64,000 bases of DNA from Njordibacter sp028825405 (GTDB lineage Bacteria; Pseudomonadota; Gammaproteobacteria; Pseudomonadales; Balneatricaceae): positions 1,240,001 through 1,304,000 of the forward strand of contig NZ_CP159829.1 in the NCBI RefSeq assembly GCF_047730065.1, written 5' to 3'. Below, in pieces: positions 26,846 through 35,629 of this stretch. The translations under genes and the position numbers were made by a program. The notes below the pieces were generated by a model. The model was not told the DNA's origin and ran no database searches. It was given only the letters and a program-made list of their open reading frames with translations. How positions within the stretch are numbered: position 1 is the first letter of the stretch; every line of letters starts with the position of its first letter.

Positions 26846-28096
26846 TTAAACGAAGCGGTTTGGGGAATAAATGCTAACGTCTTCGTGCAGCATATTTCCA
26901 TTAATTATTTGGGCTAGCAGCCAGCCTGTTTTAGGACCGCTGGTTAAGCCGATGTGGTGGTGGCCAAACCCTAAAAAAACACCAGGTTTTTGAGCCACTT
27001 CTCCTATAATAGGGATTGAATCAGAGGGTGCTGGACGGTGCCCCATCCATTCACTTTCATGGCTCCATGTTAATTTAGGGATAGCATGTTTGATGCTGTT
27101 GCGCAATAAATTGAAGGCTTTTGCCGATGACGGCGCGTTTAATCCACCGAATTCAACAATACCAGCAAGTCTTAACCTATCTTTCATTGGGGTGATCACA
27201 AACTTACCGCCAGCGACCATTACTGGCGCTTTAGGCATGAGGTTAGGGTGCCAGAGGTCAATGTGGTAACCCCGTTCGCTTTCCAGAGCAACGTTAACTC
27301 CAAGTTTAGCAGTCAGCTTTTTAGACCAGGCGCCAGTGGCCAAAACAGCTACATCGCATAGTGTCTTCTTCCCGTCAATGATGACAGCGTTGAGTTCGTT
27401 GTCTTGGTATTCAACATCTTCAAAGCATCCATTGATCTTTATGGCCCCTTGGTCGATTACATGCTGCTCTAAGGCGTGTAAATATGCTCCTGGATCGCTG
27501 ATTCTTCCATGATTATCCATCTTTGCTGCAAACGTCAAACTGTCGGCAAAACAATCGTCATAGGTGGAAAACTCTGTACCATTAAGCTCGGTCCATTTTA
27601 TGCCATGTTTAGACCTGAGTGACCAACCGAAGGCGTCACTTTCAAAGTGTTTGCGGTTTTTATATACGTAAAGGTAGTCGCTAGGAATAATGAACCTCTC
27701 GGCCCCAGTACCTTCAGCCATAGCTTGATGATTGCCGATACTGTTTGATACTAATGGGTGCAGTGCAGCAGCAGTTAGGCGGCAATGTTTAGCGTTTGCG
27801 CGACGTAAATATTGCCATAACCAAGGTAGCATTTTGGGTAAGTAAAGCCATTTTATAAATAAGGGTTCATCAGGATCAAGCAGCATCCTCGGTGCTTTTG
27901 TTACTAATCCTGGGCTGTTGATGGGGACCACAGAGCACGAAGCCAGTACGCCACCATTGCCATAGCTAGCACGTAAATTTGGGCTCGATTTATCAATAAG
28001 GATAACTTGATGACCTAATCGTTGCAGCCATATAGCAGTAGCAATGCCTATTATGCCATTACCTATGATGGCAACACGTTTGATTTTTTTCACCAA
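26846..28096 (-). CDS. DadA-like FAD-dependent amino acid oxidase/dehydrogenase
   Basis: 416 residues. Rossmann motif AIIGNGIIGIATAIWLQRLGH with an acidic/ribose-binding end (LIDKSSP), central ASYGNGGVLASCSVVP as in D-amino-acid dehydrogenases, and the C-terminal GHHHIGLTSGPKTGWLLAQII FAD closure. The family (DAO; DadA, HypO-like) oxidises D-amino acids, D-hydroxyproline or N-methyl amino acids. The start is TTG 28096 or GTG 28093; neither has a clear Shine-Dalgarno. It is first in the TRAP operon and divergent from the LysR gene, strongly suggesting that it oxidises the imported compound. Confidence 0.88.
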   Translation of the reverse strand: MVKKIKRVAIIGNGIIGIATAIWLQRLGHQVILIDKSSPNLRASYGNGGVLASCSVVPINSPGLVTKAPRMLLDPDEPLFIKWLYLPKMLPWLWQYLRRANAKHCRLTAAALHPLVSNSIGNHQAMAEGTGAERFIIPSDYLYVYKNRKHFESDAFGWSLRSKHGIKWTELNGTEFSTYDDCFADSLTFAAKMDNHGRISDPGAYLHALEQHVIDQGAIKINGCFEDVEYQDNELNAVIIDGKKTLCDVAVLATGAWSKKLTAKLGVNVALESERGYHIDLWHPNLMPKAPVMVAGGKFVITPMKDRLRLAGIVEFGGLNAPSSAKAFNLLRNSIKHAIPKLTWSHESEWMGHRPAPSDSIPIIGEVAQKPGVFLGFGHHHIGLTSGPKTGWLLAQIINGNMLHEDVSIYSPNRFV

Positions 28097-28097
28097 T

Positions 28098-28123
28098 GTA
28101 ATGGCCCCGAGTTATATCATTAC
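28098..28123. promoter_or_regulatory. Inverted repeat in LysR/oxidase divergent region
   Basis: GTAATG-N14-CATTAC is a 6-bp-arm inverted repeat immediately upstream of the oxidase start and about 75 bp from the LysR start. LysR-type operators are often dyads in such divergent spaces. The position next to the oxidase start codon would favour repression or autoregulation. Evidence is positional only. Confidence 0.4.
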
Positions 28124-28196
28124 CCAGTATCGCTAATCAATGGTATCATTTCCAATATCAATTTATTCAATACCTATAAGTTTAAGTGATGAATTT

Positions 28197-29108
28197 ATGA
28201 ATCTACGGTTTCGTCAATTACAAGCCCTTCATAAGGTTGTTGAGTCTGGAACGGTGTCGGGTGCGGCTGAGCAATTGAATATTTCTCAACCGGGCGTTTC
28301 AAACTTATTGAGTCAGTTAGAACATACCTGTCAACTGAAGTTGTTTAACCGACTTAAAGGGAAGCTGATACCTACTAATGAAGGTTTAGTTTTATATAAC
28401 GAAATTGATACCTTAGTAAGAGGTCTGGCTCATGTAGAGCAATCAGTGATTGATTTACAAAATAAACAGACGAGTAAGTTGCAAATTGCGTCTATTCACG
28501 CTTTGTCATTTGGGTTTATGCAATCACAGATTGCGCAGTTTTCAAAGCAATACGAAAATATCTCGGTGTCATTTCAATCTCAATACTCACAGAAAATCCA
28601 AGAATGGATTGATGTTGGCCTATTTGAAATAGGTGTGAGTGAGATGCCAGTATCTTTGGGGCTGTTTAATACATCTGTGTTTCAAATTGAAACCCTGTGT
28701 GCAATCCCTAGCGGCCACCATCTAGCGTCTCATGAAGTATTGACGCCAGATTTACTGTCTGGAGAGCCACTAATTATAATGGGGCCTCAACATATGGTTA
28801 CACGGCGAGCCAAGGAAGCGTTCATGAGCGCTGGGGCGCACTGGAATCCGGTGGTGCACACGCATTTATTTGCTAATAAGTTGAGTTTTATTAAAGAGGG
28901 TATGGGGGTTGGTTTAGTCGACCAAATTTCTCTTCGTAATAATTCTTCAGGCAGGTTTATCACTCGTCCGTTTGCACCAAGTGTCAATTTAGATGTGGCT
29001 ATTATAACCTCAAAAAGTAGGCCTGTATCTGACACTGGGCAAGCATTTCTAAGTCAGCTTGAAGTCCACCTTGGGGCTAGCTGTAAATCTATTAAAGCAT
29101 GGGAGTAA
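28197..29108 (+). CDS. LysR family transcriptional regulator
   Basis: 303 residues from ATG 28197 (MNLRFRQLQALHKVVESGTV); upstream in-frame starts would add an atypical hydrophobic leader. N-terminal winged HTH (SGAAEQLNISQPGVSNLLSQLEHTCQLKLFNRLKGKLIPT, residues about 20-60), then the two-lobed effector domain. It is divergent from the oxidase-TRAP-oxygenase operon and overlaps the downstream racemase gene, so it is the likely local regulator of the cassette. The Shine-Dalgarno (AAGTGATG) is weak. Confidence 0.9.
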   Translation: MNLRFRQLQALHKVVESGTVSGAAEQLNISQPGVSNLLSQLEHTCQLKLFNRLKGKLIPTNEGLVLYNEIDTLVRGLAHVEQSVIDLQNKQTSKLQIASIHALSFGFMQSQIAQFSKQYENISVSFQSQYSQKIQEWIDVGLFEIGVSEMPVSLGLFNTSVFQIETLCAIPSGHHLASHEVLTPDLLSGEPLIIMGPQHMVTRRAKEAFMSAGAHWNPVVHTHLFANKLSFIKEGMGVGLVDQISLRNNSSGRFITRPFAPSVNLDVAIITSKSRPVSDTGQAFLSQLEVHLGASCKSIKAWE

Positions 29109-29116
29109 GGGATGTT

Positions 29117-29818
29117 ATGCGGCCTACGATTGGTATTCTTATGCTTGACTCACAGTTTCCACGTATTTATGGAGATGTTGGTAATCCCAATACTTGGGGG
29201 TTTGATGTTGCAATCGAAGTGGTGCCCAAAGCGACGCCACAGGCGGTAGTTTGTCGTGGGGAGGATTTGTTAGATCAGTTCATTATGGCCGGGCAGCGAT
29301 TAGTTATTCAGGGGGTGTCTGGCATCACCACTACGTGTGGCTTCTTGTCTATATACCAGGATAAGTTATCTAAGGTACTGGGTGTGCCCGTATTAACGTC
29401 ATCCCTCATGCAGGTTGCCAGTGTTAATGCCACTTTACCTGAGGGGAAGCGCGCAGCTATTATCACCATTTCTGCTTCAGCGCTCACTACAGACTATCTG
29501 CGTGCTGCCAAGGTGCCGCTGGACACGCCAATAGGCACCACAGAGGGTGGGTTAGAGTTTAGCCGTTGCATTCTTAATGACGAATCTGTACTTGATGTTG
29601 ACCTGGCAAGAAAAGATAATGTAAACGCGGCCCTAGCGCTGGTTAAGTCAGACCCAAGTATCGGTGCTCTAGTGCTGGAATGCACTAATATGGTGCCCTA
29701 TGCAGCAAATATTGCTGCTGCAACGGGTATGCCCGTTTATAGTATGTACAACCTGATTAGTTGGTTTGAAATCAGTTTACAACCCCCTCAGTTTTGCAGT
29801 TTGACTAAGGCACAATAG
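29117..29818 (+). CDS. Aspartate/glutamate/hydantoin racemase family protein
   Basis: 234 residues from ATG 29117, preceded by AAGGGA; this start lies 8 bases after the LysR stop, while an ATG at 29099 would overlap it. Both catalytic cysteines of the cofactor-independent racemase fold are present: C74 (TTTCGFLS) and C189 (LECTNMVPYA). The family includes Asp/Glu racemase, hydantoin racemase, maleate isomerase and arylmalonate decarboxylase. With a D-amino-acid-type oxidase in the same cassette, interconversion of enantiomers is the simplest idea, but decarboxylase or isomerase activity is possible. Confidence 0.85.
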   Translation: MRPTIGILMLDSQFPRIYGDVGNPNTWGFDVAIEVVPKATPQAVVCRGEDLLDQFIMAGQRLVIQGVSGITTTCGFLSIYQDKLSKVLGVPVLTSSLMQVASVNATLPEGKRAAIITISASALTTDYLRAAKVPLDTPIGTTEGGLEFSRCILNDESVLDVDLARKDNVNAALALVKSDPSIGALVLECTNMVPYAANIAAATGMPVYSMYNLISWFEISLQPPQFCSLTKAQ

Positions 29819-29865
29819 GTTTAACCTTGTCGCTTCAATTAATACTAAAGATATGCCTTAGCCAT

Positions 29866-29894
29866 TTGCCAAAATTGCCTATTTCTACGATAAT
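29866..29894 (+). promoter_or_regulatory. Sigma-70-type promoter of gap
   Basis: TTGCCA (29866-29871, 5 of 6) and GATAAT (29889-29894, 5 of 6) are separated by 17 bp, about 85 bp upstream of the gap start. Nothing else in the gap leader resembles a promoter as closely. Confidence 0.65.
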
Positions 29895-29979
29895 ACGCGC
29901 TCCCAACAACGGGAAATTAAAGGTTAGCCGCCTGAACCGAATCTAAACCGCCTTTGACCGGCATAAAAAGGGACTCATT

Positions 29980-31416
29980 GTGAGCCAAGAACAAGTGTTT
30001 TCAGACTGGAAAGAACGTGAAGCATTAGCCGAAGCCATGATCCCCTTGATTGGCAAAGTGTATCGAGAGAATAACGTTGAAGTGTCTGTATTTGGCCGCT
30101 CTGTTGTCAATCGCTCTGTCATTAGTATTCTAAAATCTCATCGTGCTGCGCGCATGTTAGAACACACTAATCTATCTGTGCACGAGACTTTTCCAGTGGT
30201 TGAGGTGCTGCAAGCGTTACCTTTATCGAACGTGCATGTGGACATTGGTAAGTTGGCTATTGGTTTCCGAGACCATGGCAAGGGTCAAAGTTTGGAAAGT
30301 TATGTGGCTGATGCTTTAAAAGGTGCGGTGAACAAAGATAGTGCTAAAACCCAAGCCGATGTGGTGCTGTATGGTTTTGGCCGCATAGGCCGCTTGCTAG
30401 CTCGTTTGTTGATTGATAAAACGGGTGGCGGCCAAAGCTTGAGATTACGAGCTATTGTGGTGCGTAAGGGTGGTGACAACGATCTTGCTAAACGGGCGAG
30501 TCTGTTGCGGCGCGATTCTGTGCATGGAACTTTCCAGGGCACGATTACTGTGGATGAAGAACACAATGCTCTGATTGCTAATGGTAATGTGATTAAGGTG
30601 ATTTATGCGAGTTCACCCGATGCCATAGATTATACTGACTATGGTATCAGTAACGCTGTAGTGATTGATAATACAGGAAAATGGCGTGATGAAGATGGGC
30701 TATCTTTACACCTGCGAGCCAATGGCGTGTCAAAGGTCATGTTAACGGCCCCTGGTAAGGGCATTAAAAATGTTGTGATGGGGGTTAACCAAAACGACAT
30801 CGACGACACAGATACAATATTGTCAGCAGCTTCTTGCACCACGAATGCCATTACACCCATTTTGAAGGCTTTGAATGATAAGTATGGAGTGGCTAATGGG
30901 CATGTTGAAACCGTGCATGCTTATACTAATGACCAAAACCTTATTGACAACTACCACAAAGGTGATCGTCGCGGGCGTGCTGCGGGGTTAAATATGGTGA
31001 TTACAGAGACGGGTGCAGCCAAAGCGGTGGCTAAAGCCTTACCCGAATTAGAAGGTAAACTGACGGGTAACGCTATTCGAGTTCCGACCCCCAATGTTTC
31101 TATGGCCATTCTCAATCTAAACCTAGAAACTGAAGTTGAACGCGAAGAGTTAAATGATTATCTGCGTCATATGGCGCTGCACTCTGATTTGCAAAAACAA
31201 ATTGATTACACCGATTCTCCTGAAGCAGTTTCAAGTGACTTTGTGGGTTCTCGTGCTGCGGGTGTGGTTGATGGTTTAGCCACAGTGGCCACGGGTAAGA
31301 AAAATTGTGTTGTTTATGTTTGGTACGATAATGAATTTGGCTATTCTTGCCAGGTGATTCGTATGTTGCAGCATGTTACCAACACCGCCCTGCCTGCATT
31401 TCCTATCGAAGATTAG
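29980..31416 (+). CDS. gap: Glyceraldehyde-3-phosphate dehydrogenase, long (N-extended) type
   Basis: 478 residues; about 125 residues of N-terminal extension precede the NAD-binding GFGRIGR (132-138). The catalytic cysteine is C286 in SAASCTTNA and the partner His lies in HAYTNDQN. This long GAPDH is the type found next to mfd and nqr in pseudomonads. It interconverts glyceraldehyde 3-phosphate and 1,3-bisphosphoglycerate; in such bacteria the long form may favour gluconeogenesis. The start is GTG 29980. It has its own promoter (29866-29894) and terminator (31492-31521). Confidence 0.93.
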   Translation: MSQEQVFSDWKEREALAEAMIPLIGKVYRENNVEVSVFGRSVVNRSVISILKSHRAARMLEHTNLSVHETFPVVEVLQALPLSNVHVDIGKLAIGFRDHGKGQSLESYVADALKGAVNKDSAKTQADVVLYGFGRIGRLLARLLIDKTGGGQSLRLRAIVVRKGGDNDLAKRASLLRRDSVHGTFQGTITVDEEHNALIANGNVIKVIYASSPDAIDYTDYGISNAVVIDNTGKWRDEDGLSLHLRANGVSKVMLTAPGKGIKNVVMGVNQNDIDDTDTILSAASCTTNAITPILKALNDKYGVANGHVETVHAYTNDQNLIDNYHKGDRRGRAAGLNMVITETGAAKAVAKALPELEGKLTGNAIRVPTPNVSMAILNLNLETEVEREELNDYLRHMALHSDLQKQIDYTDSPEAVSSDFVGSRAAGVVDGLATVATGKKNCVVYVWYDNEFGYSCQVIRMLQHVTNTALPAFPIED

Positions 31417-31491
31417 ATAGCAGCCTCAGCGGTTTGCGCCTTAAAGTGACGATTTATGCTATGTCATTGAAAGTCAAGTGACTAAGGTGAT

Positions 31492-31521
31492 AAAAAAGGC
31501 TGCCAAAGGGTAGCCTTTTTT
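31492..31521 (+). terminator. Intrinsic terminator of gap
   Basis: AAAAAAGGCT-G-CC, loop AAAG, GG-T-AGCCTTTTTT: a long stem ending in a T-run, 76 bp after the gap stop and just before the nqr promoter. It insulates nqr from gap. Confidence 0.9.
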
Positions 31522-31531
31522 GTTAGAAGGC

Positions 31532-31560
31532 TGGAAAAATTTTGCGAATTTTCGTATAAT
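31532..31560 (+). promoter_or_regulatory. Sigma-70-type promoter of the nqr operon
   Basis: A consensus TATAAT at 31555-31560 is preceded at 17 bp by TGGAAA (31532-31537, 4 of 6 to TTGACA). It lies 11 bp after the gap terminator and 94 bp before nqrA, as expected for the operon promoter. Confidence 0.72.
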
Positions 31561-31653
31561 AAAGCCGATTTTTTTAAGGGCTTTAGTTGTGTGTGGTATT
31601 TCCTGCGCAATAATCCCTAAAGCTAACCAACAACTCTCAATTGGGTACGACTT

Positions 31654-32997
31654 ATGATCAAGATCAGACGCGGTCTGGATCTGCCATTGTCTGGCGCTCC
31701 ACAGCAAAGCATCGAAGATGCAGCAGCGGTGAGCCAAGTGGCTGTGATCGGTACTGACTATGTGGGCATGAAGCCTACTATGCTAGTCAGAGTAGGTGAT
31801 CGAGTGAAACTCGGACAGGTGCTTTTTTCTGATAAGAAAACAGTGGGTGTTAATTTTACGGCGCCTGCTGCTGGTGTGGTAAGTGCAATTAACCGTGGCG
31901 CCCAGCGCGTGCTCCAATCGGTGGTAATCGACGTTGATGGTGATGCCGCCATCGAGTTTGCTACATGTGCTGCGGATGAGTTGGCTCACTTAACAGGTGA
32001 ACAAGTTGCTGCTAACCTGCAGGCTTCTGGTTTATGGTCTGCTCTGCGCACGCGACCATTTAGTAAAGTACCTGCCATAGACAGCAAACCTCGCTCTATT
32101 TTTGTTACCGCCATTGACACGCATCCGTTAGCTGCAGACCCAGCGCCTATTATAGCTACTGAGCAAGATGCCTTTGCGCAAGGCTTGCAATTATTGACTA
32201 AGCTCACTGATGGCCCAGTTTTCGTCTGTGCAGCTGCAGCAACGCAAGTGCCAGAGGTTGATGGTATTGAAGTTGAACGATTTGGAGGAGTTCATCCTGC
32301 GGGCTTAGCCTCAACACACATTCATATGTTGGATCCTGTGAATGCTACCAAGACCGTTTGGGTGGTGGGTTACCAAGATGTCATTGCCTTCGCAAAACTT
32401 TTTGCCACAGGCGCATTGCCTACAGAGCGTATTGTCGCTGTGGCTGGTCCTATGGTAATCAAGCCACGCTTAGTTCGCACGCGCCTAGGTGCGTCTACCA
32501 AAGATCTTTTAGCCGGTGAAACTAAGCAGGGCGAGTTCGACAACCGAATTATTTCGGGTTCTGTATTGGGTGGTTTTACAGCCTTTGGTCCTACGGCGTT
32601 TTTAGGCCGTTATAACAACCAAATCACAGTGCTTGAAGAAGGTAAAAAACGGGAATTTATGGGTTGGATGAGCACGGGCCGCAAGAAACACTCGATGTTG
32701 AATATTTTTCTGTCTTCGTTCGATCGGGCAAAAAAAGTGGCACTTAATACCTCTACTAATGGTTCGCAACGGTCAATGGTCCCTGTTGGTACATTTGAAC
32801 GCCTTATGCCCTTAGATATTCTGCCAACGCAGCTTCTGAGAAGTTTAGTAGTGGGTGATATCGTGAATGCACAAGAGCTTGGCTGCCTGGAACTTGAAGA
32901 AGCTGATCTGGCCTTGATGACCTATACCTGTGCTGGCAAATATGAGTATGGCGCTATTTTGCGTGATGTTCTAACTCGTATTGAGAAGGAGTGCTGA
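31654..32997 (+). CDS. nqrA: Na+-translocating NADH:quinone reductase subunit A
   Basis: 447 residues, normal for NqrA. It starts MIKIRRGLDLPLSG, with GVNFTAPAAGVVSAINRG (biotinyl-like fold) around 70-90 and C-terminal MPLDILPTQLLRSLVVGD and ELDLAL-type EEADLALMTYTCAGKYEYG. It is the membrane-associated subunit that contacts ubiquinone. First gene of the complete nqrABCDEF operon, which couples NADH oxidation to sodium export and supplies the sodium gradient used by the TRAP transporter in this window. Confidence 0.96.
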   Translation: MIKIRRGLDLPLSGAPQQSIEDAAAVSQVAVIGTDYVGMKPTMLVRVGDRVKLGQVLFSDKKTVGVNFTAPAAGVVSAINRGAQRVLQSVVIDVDGDAAIEFATCAADELAHLTGEQVAANLQASGLWSALRTRPFSKVPAIDSKPRSIFVTAIDTHPLAADPAPIIATEQDAFAQGLQLLTKLTDGPVFVCAAAATQVPEVDGIEVERFGGVHPAGLASTHIHMLDPVNATKTVWVVGYQDVIAFAKLFATGALPTERIVAVAGPMVIKPRLVRTRLGASTKDLLAGETKQGEFDNRIISGSVLGGFTAFGPTAFLGRYNNQITVLEEGKKREFMGWMSTGRKKHSMLNIFLSSFDRAKKVALNTSTNGSQRSMVPVGTFERLMPLDILPTQLLRSLVVGDIVNAQELGCLELEEADLALMTYTCAGKYEYGAILRDVLTRIEKEC

Positions 32998-32999
32998 TC

Positions 33000-34205
33000 A
33001 TGAATTTACGTAGCATGTTAGATTCCGTGGAGCCCCACTTCCATAAAGGTGGTAAGTATGAAAAGTTTTATGCCTTGTATGAGGCTGCGGACACCATTTT
33101 TTACACCCCAGGCTACGTCACCAAGGCCGGTGCCCATGTACGTGATGGTATCGATCTTAAACGGATGATGATTACCGTGTGGTTATGTACCTTTCCCGCT
33201 ATATTTTTTGGTATGTACAACTTGGGCTATCAAGCTAACACAGCCATGGAAGCGATGGGCATGGTCCAAGCTGAAGGTTGGCGTGGGAGTCTAGTGGATA
33301 CTATTGCTGGCTTTGATGCAGCAAGTGTATGGGACAATATGATGCTGGGAGCCTCGTATTGGCTACCTGTGTATATGGTGGTGTTTTTAGTTGGTGGTTT
33401 CTGGGAAGTCTTGTTTGCATCTGTGCGCGGCCATGAAATTAATGAAGGCTTCTTTGTCACTTCTATATTATTTGCTCTGATTCTTCCTCCAGACATACCC
33501 CTATGGCAAGCCGCCCTAGGCATTACCTTTGGTGTGGTTGTGGGTAAGGAAGTATTTGGTGGCACAGGTATGAACTTCTTGAATCCGGCCCTTACAGGCC
33601 GTGCATTCTTGTACTTTGCCTATCCAGCCCAAATGTCGGGTGATGCTGTATGGACTGCGGTGGACGGCTTTTCTGGTGCCACTGCACTGGGTCTAGCTAA
33701 CGCAGGTGGAGTTGCTGCTATGGCCGATGCAGGTATTACTTGGGCAGATGCGTTTATTGGTAATATTCAAGGTTCTGTAGGTGAAGTTTCTACCTTAGCT
33801 ATTTTTGCAGGTGGTGCAGTGCTGCTGTGGACCCGTATCGCGGCTTGGCGCATTGTGGCTGGTGTCATGGTAGGCATGATAGCCATGAGCTTTTTACTCA
33901 ATCTAATAGGTTCTGACACTAACCCACTATTTGCCTTGCCATTTTATTGGCACCTAGTATTGGGTGGTTTCGCCTTTGGTATGATTTTTATGGCCACAGA
34001 CCCTGTGTCTTCATCTATGACACACACGGGCAAGTGGTACTTTGGGATTTTGATTGGCATCATGGTGGTATTGATTCGTGTACTTAACCCAGCCTTTCCT
34101 GAAGGTATGATGTTGGCCATTTTGTTTGCCAATTTGTTTGCCCCTTTGATTGACTACTATGTCACCGAAGCAAATATTAAGCGGAGGGTTGCACGTCATG
34201 TCTAA
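33000..34205 (+). CDS. nqrB: Na+-translocating NADH:quinone reductase subunit B
   Basis: 401 residues from ATG 33000, which has AAGGAG eight bases upstream and follows the nqrA stop by 2 bases. Ten or so hydrophobic segments. The covalent FMN threonine is expected in the SGATALGLA text (FSGATALG) near residue 230, and the C-terminal half has FMATDPVSSSMT. It binds FMN and riboflavin and forms part of the sodium channel with D and E. Nothing abnormal. Confidence 0.96.
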   Translation: MNLRSMLDSVEPHFHKGGKYEKFYALYEAADTIFYTPGYVTKAGAHVRDGIDLKRMMITVWLCTFPAIFFGMYNLGYQANTAMEAMGMVQAEGWRGSLVDTIAGFDAASVWDNMMLGASYWLPVYMVVFLVGGFWEVLFASVRGHEINEGFFVTSILFALILPPDIPLWQAALGITFGVVVGKEVFGGTGMNFLNPALTGRAFLYFAYPAQMSGDAVWTAVDGFSGATALGLANAGGVAAMADAGITWADAFIGNIQGSVGEVSTLAIFAGGAVLLWTRIAAWRIVAGVMVGMIAMSFLLNLIGSDTNPLFALPFYWHLVLGGFAFGMIFMATDPVSSSMTHTGKWYFGILIGIMVVLIRVLNPAFPEGMMLAILFANLFAPLIDYYVTEANIKRRVARHV

Positions 34206-34968
34206 TTTAAAAGATTCGGTCTCAAGGACTGTTTTGGTGGCCTTAGTGCTGTGTGTGGTTTGTTCTGTCATTGTTTCTGCGGCAGCGGTTATGTTGCGAG
34301 ATAAGCAGCAAGCTAACGCAATTAATGAAAAGAAAATGAACATCCTGGCTGCGGCTGGTATTGAAGTCATTGATGGTAATTTAGATGCGGCATTTGCCAC
34401 CATTACACCCAAGTTAGTCGATATGCGCACGGGTCTATTTAGTACAGCCGAAGATGTCGCAACATATGACATGCGTAAAGCTGCTAAAGACCCTGCTAGA
34501 GCGCGTGCTTTAACAGGTGAGCAAGATATTGCCAGCATCCGCAAGCAGTCTTTGTATAGCACTGTTTACTTGGTTGAAGGCGACCAAGGCATTGAACGCA
34601 TTATTTTGCCAATTCATGGTTATGGATTATGGTCGACTTTGTATGGCTTTATTGCCTTAGAAAGTGATTTAAACACGGTTTCTGGCTTAGGTTTTTATGA
34701 GCATGCTGAAACGCCAGGACTAGGTGGTGAGGTAGACAATCCTAAATGGAAGGCGCTTTGGCCGGGTAAGAAAGTCTATGCAGATGGATCTTATGAACCA
34801 GCCATTGGTTTAATTAAGGGTAAGGCCCCCACAGGCGATATGCATAAAGTGGATGGCTTAGCAGGAGCTACATTAACGAGTAATGGTGTGACCAACCTTG
34901 TTAAATTCTGGTTGGGTAAGAATGGCTTTTCGCCTTTCTTGGCCAAACTTAAAGTAGGAGAGGCATAA
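34198..34968 (+). CDS. nqrC: Na+-translocating NADH:quinone reductase subunit C
   Basis: 256 residues from ATG 34198, overlapping nqrB by 8 bases. One N-terminal transmembrane helix (about 10-32) and a periplasmic domain carrying the flavinylation motif DGLAGATLTSNG, where the Thr of GAT(L)T receives FMN from the ApbE protein encoded downstream. The family usually shows SGAT; here the first residue is Ala (AGAT), a mild variant. Confidence 0.95.
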   Translation: MSNLKDSVSRTVLVALVLCVVCSVIVSAAAVMLRDKQQANAINEKKMNILAAAGIEVIDGNLDAAFATITPKLVDMRTGLFSTAEDVATYDMRKAAKDPARARALTGEQDIASIRKQSLYSTVYLVEGDQGIERIILPIHGYGLWSTLYGFIALESDLNTVSGLGFYEHAETPGLGGEVDNPKWKALWPGKKVYADGSYEPAIGLIKGKAPTGDMHKVDGLAGATLTSNGVTNLVKFWLGKNGFSPFLAKLKVGEA

Positions 34969-34970
34969 CC

Positions 34971-35618
34971 ATGTCAAACACACGAGAAATTTTGTTAGGG
35001 CCTATTTTTGCGAATAACCCGATAGCGTTACAAATTTTGGGTGTCTGTTCTGCCCTTGCTGTCACCAGTAGTTTGAACGTCACCATTGTTATGTGTATTG
35101 CACTCACAGTGGTGACTGCGTTTTCAAACTTCTTTATTGCTTTAATCCGTAACCATGTACCTGGCAGCATTCGAATCATTGTACAAATGATCATCATTGC
35201 TTCTTTAGTGATTGTGGTCGATCAGGTGCTTAAGGCATACGCTTATGAAGTGAGCAAGCAGTTGTCAGTATTTGTGGGCTTGATTATTACCAACTGTATA
35301 GTCATGGGACGTGCAGAAGCATTCGCGATGCAAAACCCACCCATCCCGTCTTTCTTTGACGGTATTGGTAACGGCCTAGGCTACTCGATAGTGTTGTTAT
35401 TTGTGGCGACAGTGCGCGAGTTGACAGGCTCTGGTAGCTTGTTTGGTTTTGAAATCCTACCCTTGGTTACTAATGGTGGTTGGTATTACTCCAACGGTCT
35501 CATGTTGCTGCCCCCGAGTGCTTTCTTTGTCATTGGTGGCTTCATTTGGTTACTTCGCAATGCGAAAGTTGATCAAGTTGAGGCCGCTGAATATAAACTT
35601 GCCTCGCACACTAAATAG
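34971..35618 (+). CDS. nqrD: Na+-translocating NADH:quinone reductase subunit D
   Basis: 215 residues with six hydrophobic segments. Family marks are LGPIFANNPIALQILGVCSALAVT, with the membrane cysteine that helps hold the intramembrane Fe site, and IITNCIVMGRAEAFAM. It is homologous to NqrE in inverted topology; together they form the sodium path. It starts 2 bases after nqrC. Confidence 0.96.
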   Translation: MSNTREILLGPIFANNPIALQILGVCSALAVTSSLNVTIVMCIALTVVTAFSNFFIALIRNHVPGSIRIIVQMIIIASLVIVVDQVLKAYAYEVSKQLSVFVGLIITNCIVMGRAEAFAMQNPPIPSFFDGIGNGLGYSIVLLFVATVRELTGSGSLFGFEILPLVTNGGWYYSNGLMLLPPSAFFVIGGFIWLLRNAKVDQVEAAEYKLASHTK

Positions 35619-35629
35619 GATCTGAAACA

